A DNA stretch of 57,500 nt. Source: Glandiceps talaboti. Taxonomy: Eukaryota; Hemichordata; Enteropneusta; Spengelidae. Positions 1 to 10,690 of this stretch are shown piece by piece. Numbering within the stretch: the stretch's first letter is position 1; each line of letters opens with the position of its first letter. The stretch is taken from assembly GCF_964340395.1 (NCBI RefSeq), contig NC_135550.1, forward strand, positions 22,316,676 to 22,374,175. Reading direction: 5' to 3'. A model generated the notes under the pieces. That model searched no databases. It worked only from the letters and a program-made list of their open reading frames with translations, and had not been told where the DNA came from. The position numbers were made by a program, and so were the translations under genes.

Positions 1-185
1 CAGTGCGGGTTTAGCCTCGCTATCACGGTAGGTCACACGGGTGTGTAGTTTCTTTTCACGAATGTTCACTACTCGTTTAAAAGATCATAATTTTATTTAC
101 TGATAATTTGTGTACTTTTCTTGTTTTTCGTAGTCTGTATAAAAATGCAAGGAGTCAGAAGTCGCTAAGTTTTAATACTGACACG
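1..185 (+). promoter_or_regulatory. 5' UTR of the cholinesterase gene, with a probable short intron
   Basis: A donor-like CACG|GTAGGT at 28-29 and a pyrimidine-rich acceptor ending in TAG at 131-133 would define a 106-base 5' UTR intron. The transcription start is probably outside the window. This is inferred from splice-site appearance only. Confidence 0.4.
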
Positions 186-2965
186 ATGAATGGAGTCCTT
201 AAATTCAGCGCATTACTGGTCCACATCTTGGCCAACATTCAGATGACACACCAAGCCGAAGAACTCGAACCAATAACAGAAACTTTATATGGCATGCTTA
301 GGGGAAGACGAAATAAATCCCTCGATAAACACGTAGACAGTTTTATAGGGATTCCCTATGCAGACCCTCCGATTGGAAGTTTACGGTTTGCTCCACCAAG
401 ACCGGCACTCATCCATTGGGAAGGTATCAGAAATGCTACAGAGTTTTCTCCTGCATGCTGGCAACGACCAGACGTTGTACTGGGAAATTTTACCGGTACT
501 GCTTCTTGGAACGGTAAACGGCCATACAGCGAAGATTGTCTCTACCTTAACGTTTGGACACCGTACCCTCGCCATAAAGAAAAGCTACCTGTCATGGTCT
601 GGATTCATGGTGGAAGTTTCGTAAGCGGGTCTGGTTCATTGGAGATATACGATGGCGCAACTTTGGCTGCAAATGAACAGGTTGTTCTTGTAACATTGAA
701 TTATAGACTGGTCGTTCTCGGATTTCTCGCCTTTGAGAGGACCGATTCACCAGGTAATGTGGGTCTTATGGACCAGTCTTTGGCTTTGCAATGGGTGAAG
801 GATAATATAGAATATTTTGGTGGGGCATCAGATAAAGTTACTATTTTCGGCTCTAGTGCAGGTGCAACAAGCGTTGGTTACCACCTCCTTTCACCATTCA
901 GTCGAAATCTATTTAAGAGAGCGGTTTTGCAAAGTGGTAGTCCACAGATGCCTTTTTTGACACCGGAAAGCTATAGAGTGCATATGTATTTAGCAAAATG
1001 TTTTGCCTTGGAGATGGGTTGTTTGAGCATTGAGCAAGTCAGCTATCGATTCAACGAAACTGCGGTACTGGAGTGTCTCCGTAGCAAACCTGCAGAATCT
1101 CTGATGAATTCCAATACCAACATCCACTTTCCAGTTGAGGACAGGAACTTCATTCCAGCTCAACCTAAAGAGCTTCTCGACACCGAGAAAATGAAAAAGA
1201 CTGAATTATTGATTGGGACTAATGAAAACGAAGGAATGTTTAATTTGATTCGTCTAGCACCTGGGTTCAACTTAAACGACGAAAGCCATCTGACGAGTAA
1301 ACAATTTCGGGAGATAATCCATTTTCGTTTCAGCGAATCTCCTGACAGCATTATCGATGAAATCCAGACTGAATATACCACTGAGTGTGGTTCGGTCGGC
1401 CCTAGTTCTTCAAGTTGTTTGCGAGATCTGATTGATGACGTTTGGGGAGACTACGATATTAAATGTCCACTTGTTGAATTCGGTGACTATTATTCCAGCG
1501 CTGGTATGGACGTTTACGTGTACCAGTTTCAGCATCGCTCGGCCACCAATCCTTGGCCTGACTGGGCTGGAATCGTGCATGAAGACGAGATAGAGTTTAT
1601 CTTTGGGGCACCATTGCACCGAAAAGATGATTTCTCCACCAAAGACAGTGAAATGAGCAAGAAAACGATGAAATTCTGGGCTAATTTCGCAAGAACTGGG
1701 TAAGAAAATGATATAACTATCTCTCTTGTTATATTCCATTAATAATCAAAACGAAAGTAAGCACATTTTTGTATTTGAAGAAACACTTATTTTAGAGAAG
1801 ATAATTGAAAAAAAAAGGTGTCATTTGCATATTGCTGGGCTACCTTGACCCTGAAGTTGACGTGAAACTATACTACTATATTCGATATCCAAGAAAACAG
1901 ACGCTACCCACAAAGATCAAATTGGAAAAGAACAAGCTTGAATGTCATTTTCGGAAAATTCGAAGCAACGAAGGTCAATGTACTATATACTTGACCATTG
2001 TCTCATCCTTCTCAGTCTCTCTTATTCCCATTCAGAAATCCTAACAGTGAAAACAGCGCTCCTGAATGGCCGGCATACAACACTGTTAATCAGCCGTACC
2101 TCGTACTAGAAACTAACTCTCATGCTAAACTGGATGTTCAGTATGGTGTTGGAAAGAAACACTGTCGATTTTGGAGAGAAATTTCACCTAGAATACACAA
2201 CAACACAGGTAACCTACATCAATCGATAAAGCCCCAAGTTTTTAGGGATTGATCTTGAAGTCCTTCCTCGCGACATATTGCTTTGATAATCAGAAGATTA
2301 GGTATATTTGGCGATATATATTTTTACATATATTTGGTTCTAAATAAACATTTTAAAAGAAACTACGAACAAACTATTAAACTATTTTACTTACGCAAAA
2401 GTCATGGTTAACAAACAAGATTCCTCTCACTATAATATTAATTCGTAAAATTTCTACTCTTTGTGTTGACTTTTAAGAGCGGTGGCAATATATTGCAATA
2501 GTGGGCAATCAAAATATGAAAATCATGCTGTGATTGCATAAGTGAAACATGAAACAACTGTATTGTTTGTTAATTATCAAAACATTTTGATGACACATGC
2601 AGGTGGATTTTGAACAGTGTATCGGTGGCAAATTATCGACTATTGTAATCTGATAAATACTACTAGCCAAGCAGTAACATTGGATCATAGACTATGATTG
2701 GATACACCATTGTCATGCACATACACATATCAAGAGACGGGACCCTGTCATAGCCTGTAACCATGACAACAGTTGAAAGGTCAAACGTTCATTTCTGTGA
2801 ATTGTTTACTTCGTTACAGATATCAGCGGCTCAGAGCCTTGTCCTGTATCAGTCACGGTCTGGGTATTAGTGGGAAACACGTCAACTAGTCTTGGATTTC
2901 ACATCATCGTATTCTGTATATCCATGTTTCTTGTTATTCCCGATGCATGGGAGTTTCTTCTGTAA
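186..2965 (+). CDS. Cholinesterase / acetylcholinesterase-like, GPI-anchored form
   Basis: Alpha/beta-hydrolase of the cholinesterase family, expected to hydrolyse choline esters outside the cell. Exons: 186-1699, 2036-2208, 2820-2965 (610 aa). The ATG at 186 is chosen because a hydrophobic signal peptide follows (residues 4-18); the frame is open back to 108, but AG at 132-133 looks like the acceptor of a 5' UTR intron. Seen in the sequence: catalytic Ser224 in GSSAG, Glu349 before Gly, His465 in HEDEIEF, and Trp108 at the place of the choline-binding tryptophan of Torpedo AChE (W84). Cysteines for the three conserved disulfides are present, including the one in CRFW near the end. Both introns fall where vertebrate cholinesterases have them (after ARTG and just before the alternative tails). 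The last exon carries a Cys and then a hydrophobic C-terminus, as in AChE H-type tails. The acyl pocket appears altered, so substrate preference (acetyl- versus butyrylcholine) is open. Confidence 0.88.
2209..2348 (+). other. Alternative read-through 3' end of the cholinesterase
   Basis: If the donor at 2209-2210 (ACAG|GTAACC) is not used, the frame continues for 14 codons to a TGA at 2250-2252, giving a hydrophilic tail without anchor or cysteine. An AATAAA lies at 2343-2348, well placed to polyadenylate this form. Vertebrate AChE has a comparable read-through (R) form at the same exon border. Use of this end is inference. Confidence 0.5.
2820..2965 (+). other. Alternative last exon of the cholinesterase (GPI-anchor tail)
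   Basis: The acceptor GTTACAG ends at 2819. The split codon joins in phase with the exon ending at 2208 and gives a 48-residue tail. The tail holds one Cys in EPCP (possible dimer disulfide), then a small-residue stretch GNTSTS as a possible cleavage/attachment region, then a hydrophobic run to the stop TAA at 2963-2965. This is the layout of an H-type AChE tail. A plain transmembrane end cannot be excluded, because the last eight residues are less hydrophobic. Confidence 0.75.
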
Positions 2966-3320
2966 GTGTGTTGAAAGATAACAAACCGATGTAATATTCC
3001 TTTCTAGTGCTATCATTTCACACTATTAACATAGACAGTGCAGATATCAAACACGATGGATTTACCACGATTGTATTTTGCATAGATATAAAACTACACA
3101 CCCACTTCACACCCTTCTCAGAGTCTCCGTACACTGTGTGGATATCTTTGTTAAAATGAATATTGCATGAAATTTGCATTGTATTGTACCAGGTGTTAAA
3201 ATGGGGCTCGCTGCTTTCCACAGTCTAGACTGTTTTGCAAGCACTGCGTTTTTTGAGAGCACTTTTACACACAACTTGTAAAGGTGTTTCCTTTGACAAC
3301 GACTCTTACCATCAATTTAA

Positions 3321-3326
3321 AATAAA
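3321..3326 (+). terminator. Polyadenylation signal AATAAA for the GPI-tailed cholinesterase mRNA
   Basis: First canonical AATAAA after the stop at 2965, giving a 3' UTR of roughly 370 bases. Assignment is by position only. Confidence 0.5.
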
Positions 3327-3349
3327 ATATTGAAAATTAACAACTTTTT

Positions 3350-5265
3350 ATCTAAATCTGTATGCTATTGAAAGTACACGTAATGGTATTCGTATTTTCA
3401 GATGAGGCTAGCTATATCAAATCACCCATGAAGTTATGACCACAAATGTCATAAAAACGAAAGAAATTGCATAAAGGCCAACTGTCTTTATCGACTCGAC
3501 CGTTACAAACCCAAAATCACACAAACATTTCTTTGTGCTTTCACACTCAGATACAGATAGCTGTCAAGTGGGTATATGGAGAGTTTCTTCCGTGCAGTTC
3601 TAGTCAGCATGGTTGGTATCGTACGTCGTATACCGTAAATGTTTTCCGTCGTCACCATCTCAAAATATCATACCCTCTAGGTGTAAATGTGTAATTTCGG
3701 CTAAGCTAAGGGGCACATTCCCAAATGGACTTATAGGATCCACTATTAACGTGACGTTATTAAATTATGTAGGAATTCAGACTACACGAGGTTTAGCAAC
3801 TACTACTTTCAGCCACTCCCAGACGGTACTACTTTACATAACTTTGATATGACAGACAGATATTTGAATAATAAGACACATCCCTCTAAGACTAGACTAA
3901 TCCTCTTTGGAACGGGAGGAATTCAATTCATTATTCAACTTTACTGGGCAGTAGTCTGATTTGACAAGTAGCTATGGAGAAATAAACAGGCATTTGTTGA
4001 TAAATCTAAATAGAACATGTACACTTAAGGTCAATTTAGGAAACAACCTGTTTGATCGCTGCATTCTTTCACAAAAGACGTTAACATATCGCGCCGTGTG
4101 AAATTGATTATATTTGAATATTGATATCACATAGTATAAAAAGTTATTTAAGGTCAATTGTTTTGAGTTGTCATTTAAGAGTGCCTGTATGATTGATTTT
4201 GCAAGTTTCTTATTTTATCTGGAACAAAGACAGCTATGATTGTGTGAGTGATTGAATTAGTCTGGCCAGACGTTGAATGATAGAGGCCCTGAAAGGTACT
4301 TCTTCAATGATTGCTCAAAACAACGGGAAATTTTTGATAACAAAGACATAGTCGCTATAATTACCTTTTCTCATTTATCACTCCTATCAGTGAAAAATGC
4401 TACCATCTTATTGCCTTATTTGGTGAGGACAATACTGTTGTTGACTGTATAGTTAGTGAACCGTCTCATTTGTCACCGCTCTCAAACAAAAATAAAACAA
4501 AAAAATACCATTTTATCACCTTATATGGTAAGGGAAGTGTTTGGCTACACCAAGCCTTGTTTTCGTTCTGATGTTAAATTTCCAAAATATTTTATGCGTG
4601 GTCACACCATGTATTTGGTATGTAATTATGTTTTGTTTTAAATGTCTACATTTCTGTTCATTTAAGGTACTCTAAATTATCGCTACACCGACTACAGTTC
4701 CCCTAGGTACAAGTCTTGACAATAACTGACAGTGACCCTTTGGTAGAAACAATAATTTATAAACAGATTATAGATTGAATAAATCTGTTTGATGAATTTA
4801 TTGTAGAGTCTATCTCACTTCGTTTGAGTTTAATATGAAAACATACATGTTTCCTATAGTCTGTTTGGATTTACATGGTTTTCGACTCCAAGTTGAGTAA
4901 CTCTGATATTATAATGTTTAGAAATATTAAGTTGGATTATATAATCAATGTTAATTTAAGAGCATTGGATATCGTATAAAGTTATTGTGTTGATTAAGAC
5001 ATGGTGGAGAAATGCGTTAGTATTGATGAAACAAGGCATTTTGTTAATAGTGTATAACACTCCTTCTATAACGTTGGCATATTTACCTTTCTTAAATAGG
5101 TTATGTTAGATATATCGTTGAAGGTAAAAGTCTTGTATTGGGTCTATTTATTTAATAAGATTGCTATTTGCGTGATTCGAGGATTCAATCGACTAGTCAG
5201 TAACTTGTTAAAACTTAATCGGGAAATTCCTGTTGGGAACTGTATCTCTAGATGACAAGGTCTAA
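3350..5265. other. Intergenic, no gene seen
   Basis: AT-rich sequence with only short chance open frames. One acceptor-like site at 3549-3550 would splice in phase from the cholinesterase exon ending at 2208 and give a short Cys-containing tail (stop 17 codons on), but nothing else supports it. No tRNA, rRNA or clear repeat seen. Confidence 0.5.
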
Positions 5266-5985
5266 CAGCTGTACAAAGCTCGACATAGTAACGACAGTTC
5301 AATCAATTTTAAAGACGGTTCACTAGGATATATCTTCTTATTCTTCACTCTGAGTGGGGTAACTTTACTCTTATCATTTTTTTTACTTGGCCTTAATATT
5401 ATAATAGATGTGGAAAATGAGAAATGTGAATATAGCATTACAAATACTACTGACAAACAAGTTGAAGCACAGCAAATTTCTTGGGATAAATCTACGAACC
5501 CATCGCCTACACAAGCATTTGAACCTAAGCAGAACACCGATTATATCAAATATATTATTGAAGCACTGTGTATCTTTGCTCTCTGTTTCATATTCATGGC
5601 CACCTATAAATACTGCCTTCGTACAATTAGACAATATTGGCGAAAACTAACAAGTAAGAATAGAGATCATGAAGAGGGTCCTGTTGAGATGTCTAGCATT
5701 CCGATGCTACCCACTCAATCTAATAATAGTATGAACAATAGTAATAAGGACATGACACCCTTGACTGTCTGTACGATTCATGACAACCCCTTAGAAGGCC
5801 CCTTCATTCATGAAAATAAGGACGCACCTAATGCGACTATTGACATACCAGACGTGACTGATACACGGTCTCATAGTGTTGATGCTAGTAAATCCAGCGC
5901 TAATAAGACCTTAAGTACTCCGGTTAAACATGATAAGGCTAATTCACAGTGTGACCCCTTGAGTTTAACTTGGTTTACAATATAA
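5266..5985 (+). pseudogene. 5'-less open frame with two hydrophobic segments, probable retroelement remnant
   Basis: The frame is open for 239 codons between TAA at 5263-5265 and TAA at 5983-5985, but has no ATG in its first part. The first hydrophobic segment is encoded at about 5323-5406 and the second at about 5545-5610. Between them is a polar stretch with one N-glycosylation sequon (NTT), and after the second a basic border and a 110-residue Ser/Thr/Asn-rich tail. This looks like a membrane protein lacking its N-terminal part. It lies 780 bases upstream of a polypurine tract and LTR, the place where some Ty3/Gypsy elements carry an envelope-like gene, so a decayed env-like 3' end is my preferred reading. 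Alternatively, an AG at 5406-5407 joins in phase with the cholinesterase exon ending at 2208 and would give a transmembrane-anchored enzyme. No family is recognised. Confidence 0.4.
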
Positions 5986-6762
5986 AGGTAGCGTCACTGG
6001 AATTTTGATGGTTGACTATAGTCAATTTTGATTTTTGACTTTGAAATTATTATTAATGGTACCTATTTATAATGATGATTTCAATTTTGACGTCAATTTG
6101 TGACATTTTATTGAGTTTTTTGAGTATTATTACTTTTGAACATTATTACTTATTGAAAAGAGAACTCTGAACATTGAGATCATTTCAACTATGACTGTTG
6201 AAATAATATTGAACTCTACACTGTGAGACAATTTTGAACTTCTAATAAGAAGAAACATTTCAACTATGGACATTTTGAGTAATAATTAAGATAATGCGTT
6301 AAGATTAGATAAGACATATTTTAATTTGTTGAAGACAAGTATTTAACGTTTATATAAGACACTTTTTCCATTTTAAGATAACTAAATAAGAGTGTTTACG
6401 ATTTTGGATAAGTATATTTTAACTTTCAATGCCGACGTGTGATTTTCTGTCGACATAAGTGATTTCAATAATTTTATTAACATACTTTTATTAACATTCT
6501 AACATTTAAGTAATTTCAGAGACTTTGAACTTTTACTAACATTTTAACATTTTAACTCCAACAACCAAAAACAACAAAAAAACAAAACAAAACAAAAATT
6601 AATTATTACCAATTTTCTATTCTTTGATTACATTTTACCTTACACAGAATATCTTTGAATTTTGAATTTTACTCAAATTATTAACATTTCTATACCTTTT
6701 ATTACTCTTTTATTATTCTTTTCAATTTCAATTGCTTAATTGTTTTGGGGACAAAACACTAT
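5986..6762 (+). mobile_element. AT-rich spacer of the retroelement 3' region
   Basis: Non-coding, with loosely repeated stretches such as CATTTTGAG, TTGAACTCT and AACATTTTAAC, and a GGGGACAAAA block at 6747-6756 just before the polypurine tract. A similar GGACAA block precedes the 3' polypurine tract in many Ty3/Gypsy elements as I recall them. The 5' border of the element is not visible. Confidence 0.45.
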
Positions 6763-6776
6763 GGAGTAGGGGGTGG
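6763..6776 (+). mobile_element. Polypurine tract of an LTR retroelement
   Basis: GGAGTAGGGGGTGG lies directly before TGTTACA, the start of the LTR. This is the plus-strand priming site arrangement of an LTR retroelement, and it marks the following LTR as a 3' copy. Confidence 0.65.
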
Positions 6777-7430
6777 TGTTACAAAGTATATAACTGTATT
6801 ATAAACACAGTAATTGTATCTAGGTTACCCGACCGTGTGAGGTCTAATTGATTAATGAGATAGTAATACGAGCTAGACCATGTTATTACTTGTAATTAAG
6901 TGAACGTTTGCTAGTGTCACTACAAGTGATAAATCACAACTTTTAATGAATTCAGCCTTAGTAGAAAAGAGTATTTTCAAAATAGATTATCTCTGAATTA
7001 AATTAACCGTAGTTCATAAACACTTCCTATATAAGGAAAAGAATTGAAGTTTACTGTAAACATGTTATTTACTAACCATATTTGTATTACGGAATGAAGA
7101 TTTTAGATTTGAATAAAATGTGAATGTTTGGGTGTATGCTAATAAGCTACTTTACACGGAGAGATCTTGCGGGGCGGAAGAGAGCAACACGTCTGGATTT
7201 TACGGTGTCTGATCTGCGTCGTAGTAGGAATACTACGGGGAACTATTGTTTCTATCTAGTTTGAACTGCCGTAAGTGAAGGAAAACGAATCCAAAGCTCT
7301 CGTATTGTCGGTTTAAGCATACACCTACTTCACCAAAAGTAATATTCTGTGTGCTTGTGAGTTTATCCCCTGAATACGTGTCCTGAGATTCTGGTACCTC
7401 TGAGATTGACTGTGTGCGTTTGAAGTTACA
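6777..7430 (+). mobile_element. 3' LTR of a Ty3/Gypsy-like retrotransposon
   Basis: About 654 bases from TGTTACA to GAAGTTACA, with TG...CA ends. TATATAAG at 7028-7035 and AATAAA at 7112-7117 are spaced as expected for promoter and polyadenylation signal, so U3 is about 250 bases, R about 80 and U5 about 300. No second LTR copy, primer-binding site, gag or pol is visible in the window. Matching target-site duplications cannot be checked because the 5' part is missing. The right end is the less certain border. Confidence 0.65.
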
Positions 7431-7621
7431 ACTTGAATTTGGTCAATAACTATCAACACCAAAGACAAGTCTGTAGCACTAGTATAAATGTCTATGATGG
7501 ATAAATAATGTTACTAACATACATTTATGCATTGGGTTATAACTTATATGGTTTGTGTCTGTACATTAAGTGTGCTGTTTGTATCTTGTATCTTACACCA
7601 CGTCTGATCTATCATACATGT

Positions 7622-7721
7622 ACATCCATCCAGCCAGCCACCCATCCATCCATCCATTCATCCATCCATCCATCCATCCATCCATCCATCCATCCATCCA
7701 TACATACATACATACATACAT

Positions 7722-7752
<31 letters not shown>

Positions 7753-7769
7753 TACATACATACATACAT

Positions 7770-7800
<31 letters not shown>

Positions 7801-7929
7801 TACATACATACATACATACATACATACATACATACATACATACATACATACATACATACATAGACAGACACTCATTGACACACACACACATACATACATA
7901 CATACATACATACATACATACATACATAC
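7622..7929. repeat. Compound microsatellite (CATC)n-(CATA)n-(CA)n
   Basis: CATC units run to about 7700, then CATA units broken twice by CA runs (7740-7752, 7789-7800) and once by an impure segment at 7861-7890. The long open frames here on both strands are artefacts of the 4-base unit. Confidence 0.95.
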
Positions 7930-9770
7930 CTTGAGGAAGTTGCGTGTGTCTATATGTGCATATACTATACAAACAACCCCTTGGATTACTGCCGACGTCT
8001 TTAAATAGAGACGTATAATCCCTCGAAGTGCTATATCGATCGACTTGCAGGTATCCGTTTCTAAAATGATTTAATCCAATGGAATGAACCAGAATGACAA
8101 CTTGGAATTAAGAATCAATATTGATCTGTAGACTGATCTCGTGCCGTGAATTAATCTACTAATGACGCCAATGTAAGTGTGTTTTACCTGAGACGTTCAA
8201 CGTGTTTCATTCTTCATCAATCACAGTTTAATTAGTTAGTTGGATGGTCTGTGGGGAAAAAAACCCAAATTGACTTACGTAAATTCAAATTGATACATTT
8301 AGCGCATCGATTCAGAATAAACATTGTCCCGTCGGTCAGCTTACGTGGTTTAAATTTTGCAGGCTGTGGAGATGAAATGTTTATCTGTAAAGAGTGTTGG
8401 CGTTCTATACGGTCCAGGCGGGATTTTATAACGGAAAATGAACTTGACAATTCCACGTCATGCCATAGAGACCCTGGGTGGAGGGTCTATGGTCATGCCT
8501 ATGAATGCAGATACTGGCAGTACAGAGAACATGGCACGGCACAATCAGGAGCGAGAGAGTTATAAACAAGATGAATATCACAGAAGTTGAACTAAATATT
8601 GCTTGTGATCTTGTCCCTTAATCTAAAACTATATGTAAAAAATCTGGTTAGATTTTTGGTTTAGTTGTCGGAAGTACATTATAGGTGGAAGGTAACGATA
8701 ATAATACAGAGCAATAAATTTCAAATAAATCTCCTTGTTTACTTGTTTATACTTATATCATCTGTTGCCACATGAAATAAGCATAAACAGGTATTAAAAA
8801 ACAAGGAGATGAAAACAAGAATAAGTAACCATGGTAACAGAGTCACGATGTGATTACGCTTGTCAGAGCGCTGTTCTCATCGTTGTTAAACACCCCAATC
8901 TATTTCTATTAGTAGTTCAAGTTACTATGGCAACTACGGAAAGCGTTTTTACAGACTCAAAGATAAAATAACAACTGCTCCAGATTAGTTCTTATATCTA
9001 AAAAGATGCTCCTAACTCTCGATCTCAAAGCGTGTACTTTTTTTGCGAGTGTTGAAAATTATCTCGGTTTGCAAGAATGGCAGAATGTGGCCTTCAACCC
9101 AATTTCGAGCTCAGTGTCGGTGGGGGGGGGGGATGTCGAATAAAGGACATCATAATTTTCAGTTCTACGTATAAATAATGGCATCATTCGGATCTCACAT
9201 GATTGTGCGCAGGCAAGGTAGGTGTTTATTAATAGAACAGATGGAACTAAGAAATTTACACTGGCCGAGTTGATTATCTGCTAAATGAGACAGTCTGAGT
9301 GAAACTTGAAAAGACGGGCCAATTGCAACATGGAAATCTTACATTAGCTTGTCCTAGCTAATGTATTGGTTTTCAATCGAACTAGAAAAGTCAGGAAAAT
9401 TACAATTTACGTAAAATGTTTCGTGTTCAAAAAATATGGTCTTTCAACACAAGTGGAAATTTAAATCATCTCACGGAGTCGAATCGGAGTGCGAGTATAG
9501 GAATTCAAGTCACTATGTTTACAGTGAACACAGTCTCACTTATGGACTGTGCAGGGAACAAGTGTTTGTCCATTGGAAAGTTAAATTTGTCTATTCTAAT
9601 CCTTGGCGAGAAACAATTTTTTGTGAAAACGCATATACTTTTCGACAACAAATTTCTTTACTAAAAACAAAAAGAAACACGAGGAATAAGCTTATGCGAA
9701 GAAATAGTGGTCTGAGATCACATTACGTTTTTTTAAAAGTGCTATGAGAAGTGTGAGGGCGCTATACCAG
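7930..9770. other. Intergenic; no convincing gene
   Basis: Mostly unique AT-rich DNA. An open stretch at 8363-8565 after a good acceptor (TTTTGCAG ending 8362) encodes a short Cys/Trp-rich segment, but it has no recognisable partner exons. A run of 11 G at 9122-9132 is present. No RNA gene recognised. Confidence 0.45.
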
Positions 9771-10095
9771 TCGCCTCGTTTTAGACAACAAGATGGCAGC
9801 CTCCTTGTGCAATGAGTTTTGAAACTTCCATAGCAAATAATTTACATAACAAACAAAGTTTACTTTAAAAAGAATACATTAGTGTATTTTATGGTAGCTT
9901 TAAATGCTGGTTGATTTGTTTGCCAGGTCAAAATAATAATACAGTTCGTGCACAAGTTTGGATGACAACTTCGATTTGTCCGAACAAAAGTTGTTGTGAT
10001 ACTGTGACAGCGTTTCTTTGATTGTTCAGATCTTGGTGATTGACACTTCAAGATCGCACAGTTCCGCGAAGTATCGGTACTCATTAGACGTTTTG
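9771..10095 (+). promoter_or_regulatory. Probable promoter and 5' UTR of TBCE
   Basis: CAAGATGGCAGCC at 9789-9801 resembles a YY1 site of the kind found close to transcription starts of housekeeping genes, and CpG-containing sequence surrounds it. The exact start is not visible, and a 5' UTR intron ending at about 10028 is possible. Confidence 0.35.
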
Positions 10096-10659
10096 ATGGC
10101 AGAAGTGACAGTGGGAAGTCGCATTCTCAGCGAAGATCACTATGGTACAGTTAGGTTCATCGGAAACGTACCGCCAACTTCAGGTAGTGTAAATTATGTT
10201 CATTTTGTTTCCATCAATCCATCCACTTATCCATTCATTCACACCCCCCCCCCCCATCCACTCACTTATTGTCTATTATGTTGACCATGCGTTAATGGGC
10301 TAGTCAGATAACAAAAGAAAATCCCACCCCACTTCGACCCCCTTTGACCCTCCAAGCATTATTGTCTATATGCATAATCATAGACCCTCCACCAACTATG
10401 GCATAATGTAGTACAGGGGAAGTTTCGAGAAGAGTTCTCAGTGGGTTCATGGATGTATTAGGGAAACTGCAGTATAAATTAACTTAAGTAAGACATTCAT
10501 GGTGGGTTGAAGAATACTGCTATGTCCAGTAGCTTCATTTTGCCATTTGTGTACTTTTTGCTCTTCAGTTGTGAGCCTTATATTTTTCTTGAATCATATG
10601 TACCAAACTACCATTCCACACTCTCTGGTACAGTGGTAGTGTGTGTAGAGGCAAATGAA

Positions 10660-10690
<31 letters not shown>

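Noticed and set aside
3551-3600. Possible extra cholinesterase tail exon with a Cys
   Set aside because: In phase by chance odds of one in three, very short, no anchor or tryptophan pattern, and it lies after the AATAAA at 3321.
7508-8008. Long open frames of HTYI or MYVC repeats on both strands
   Set aside because: They are produced by the tetranucleotide microsatellite; no protein-like sequence outside the repeat.
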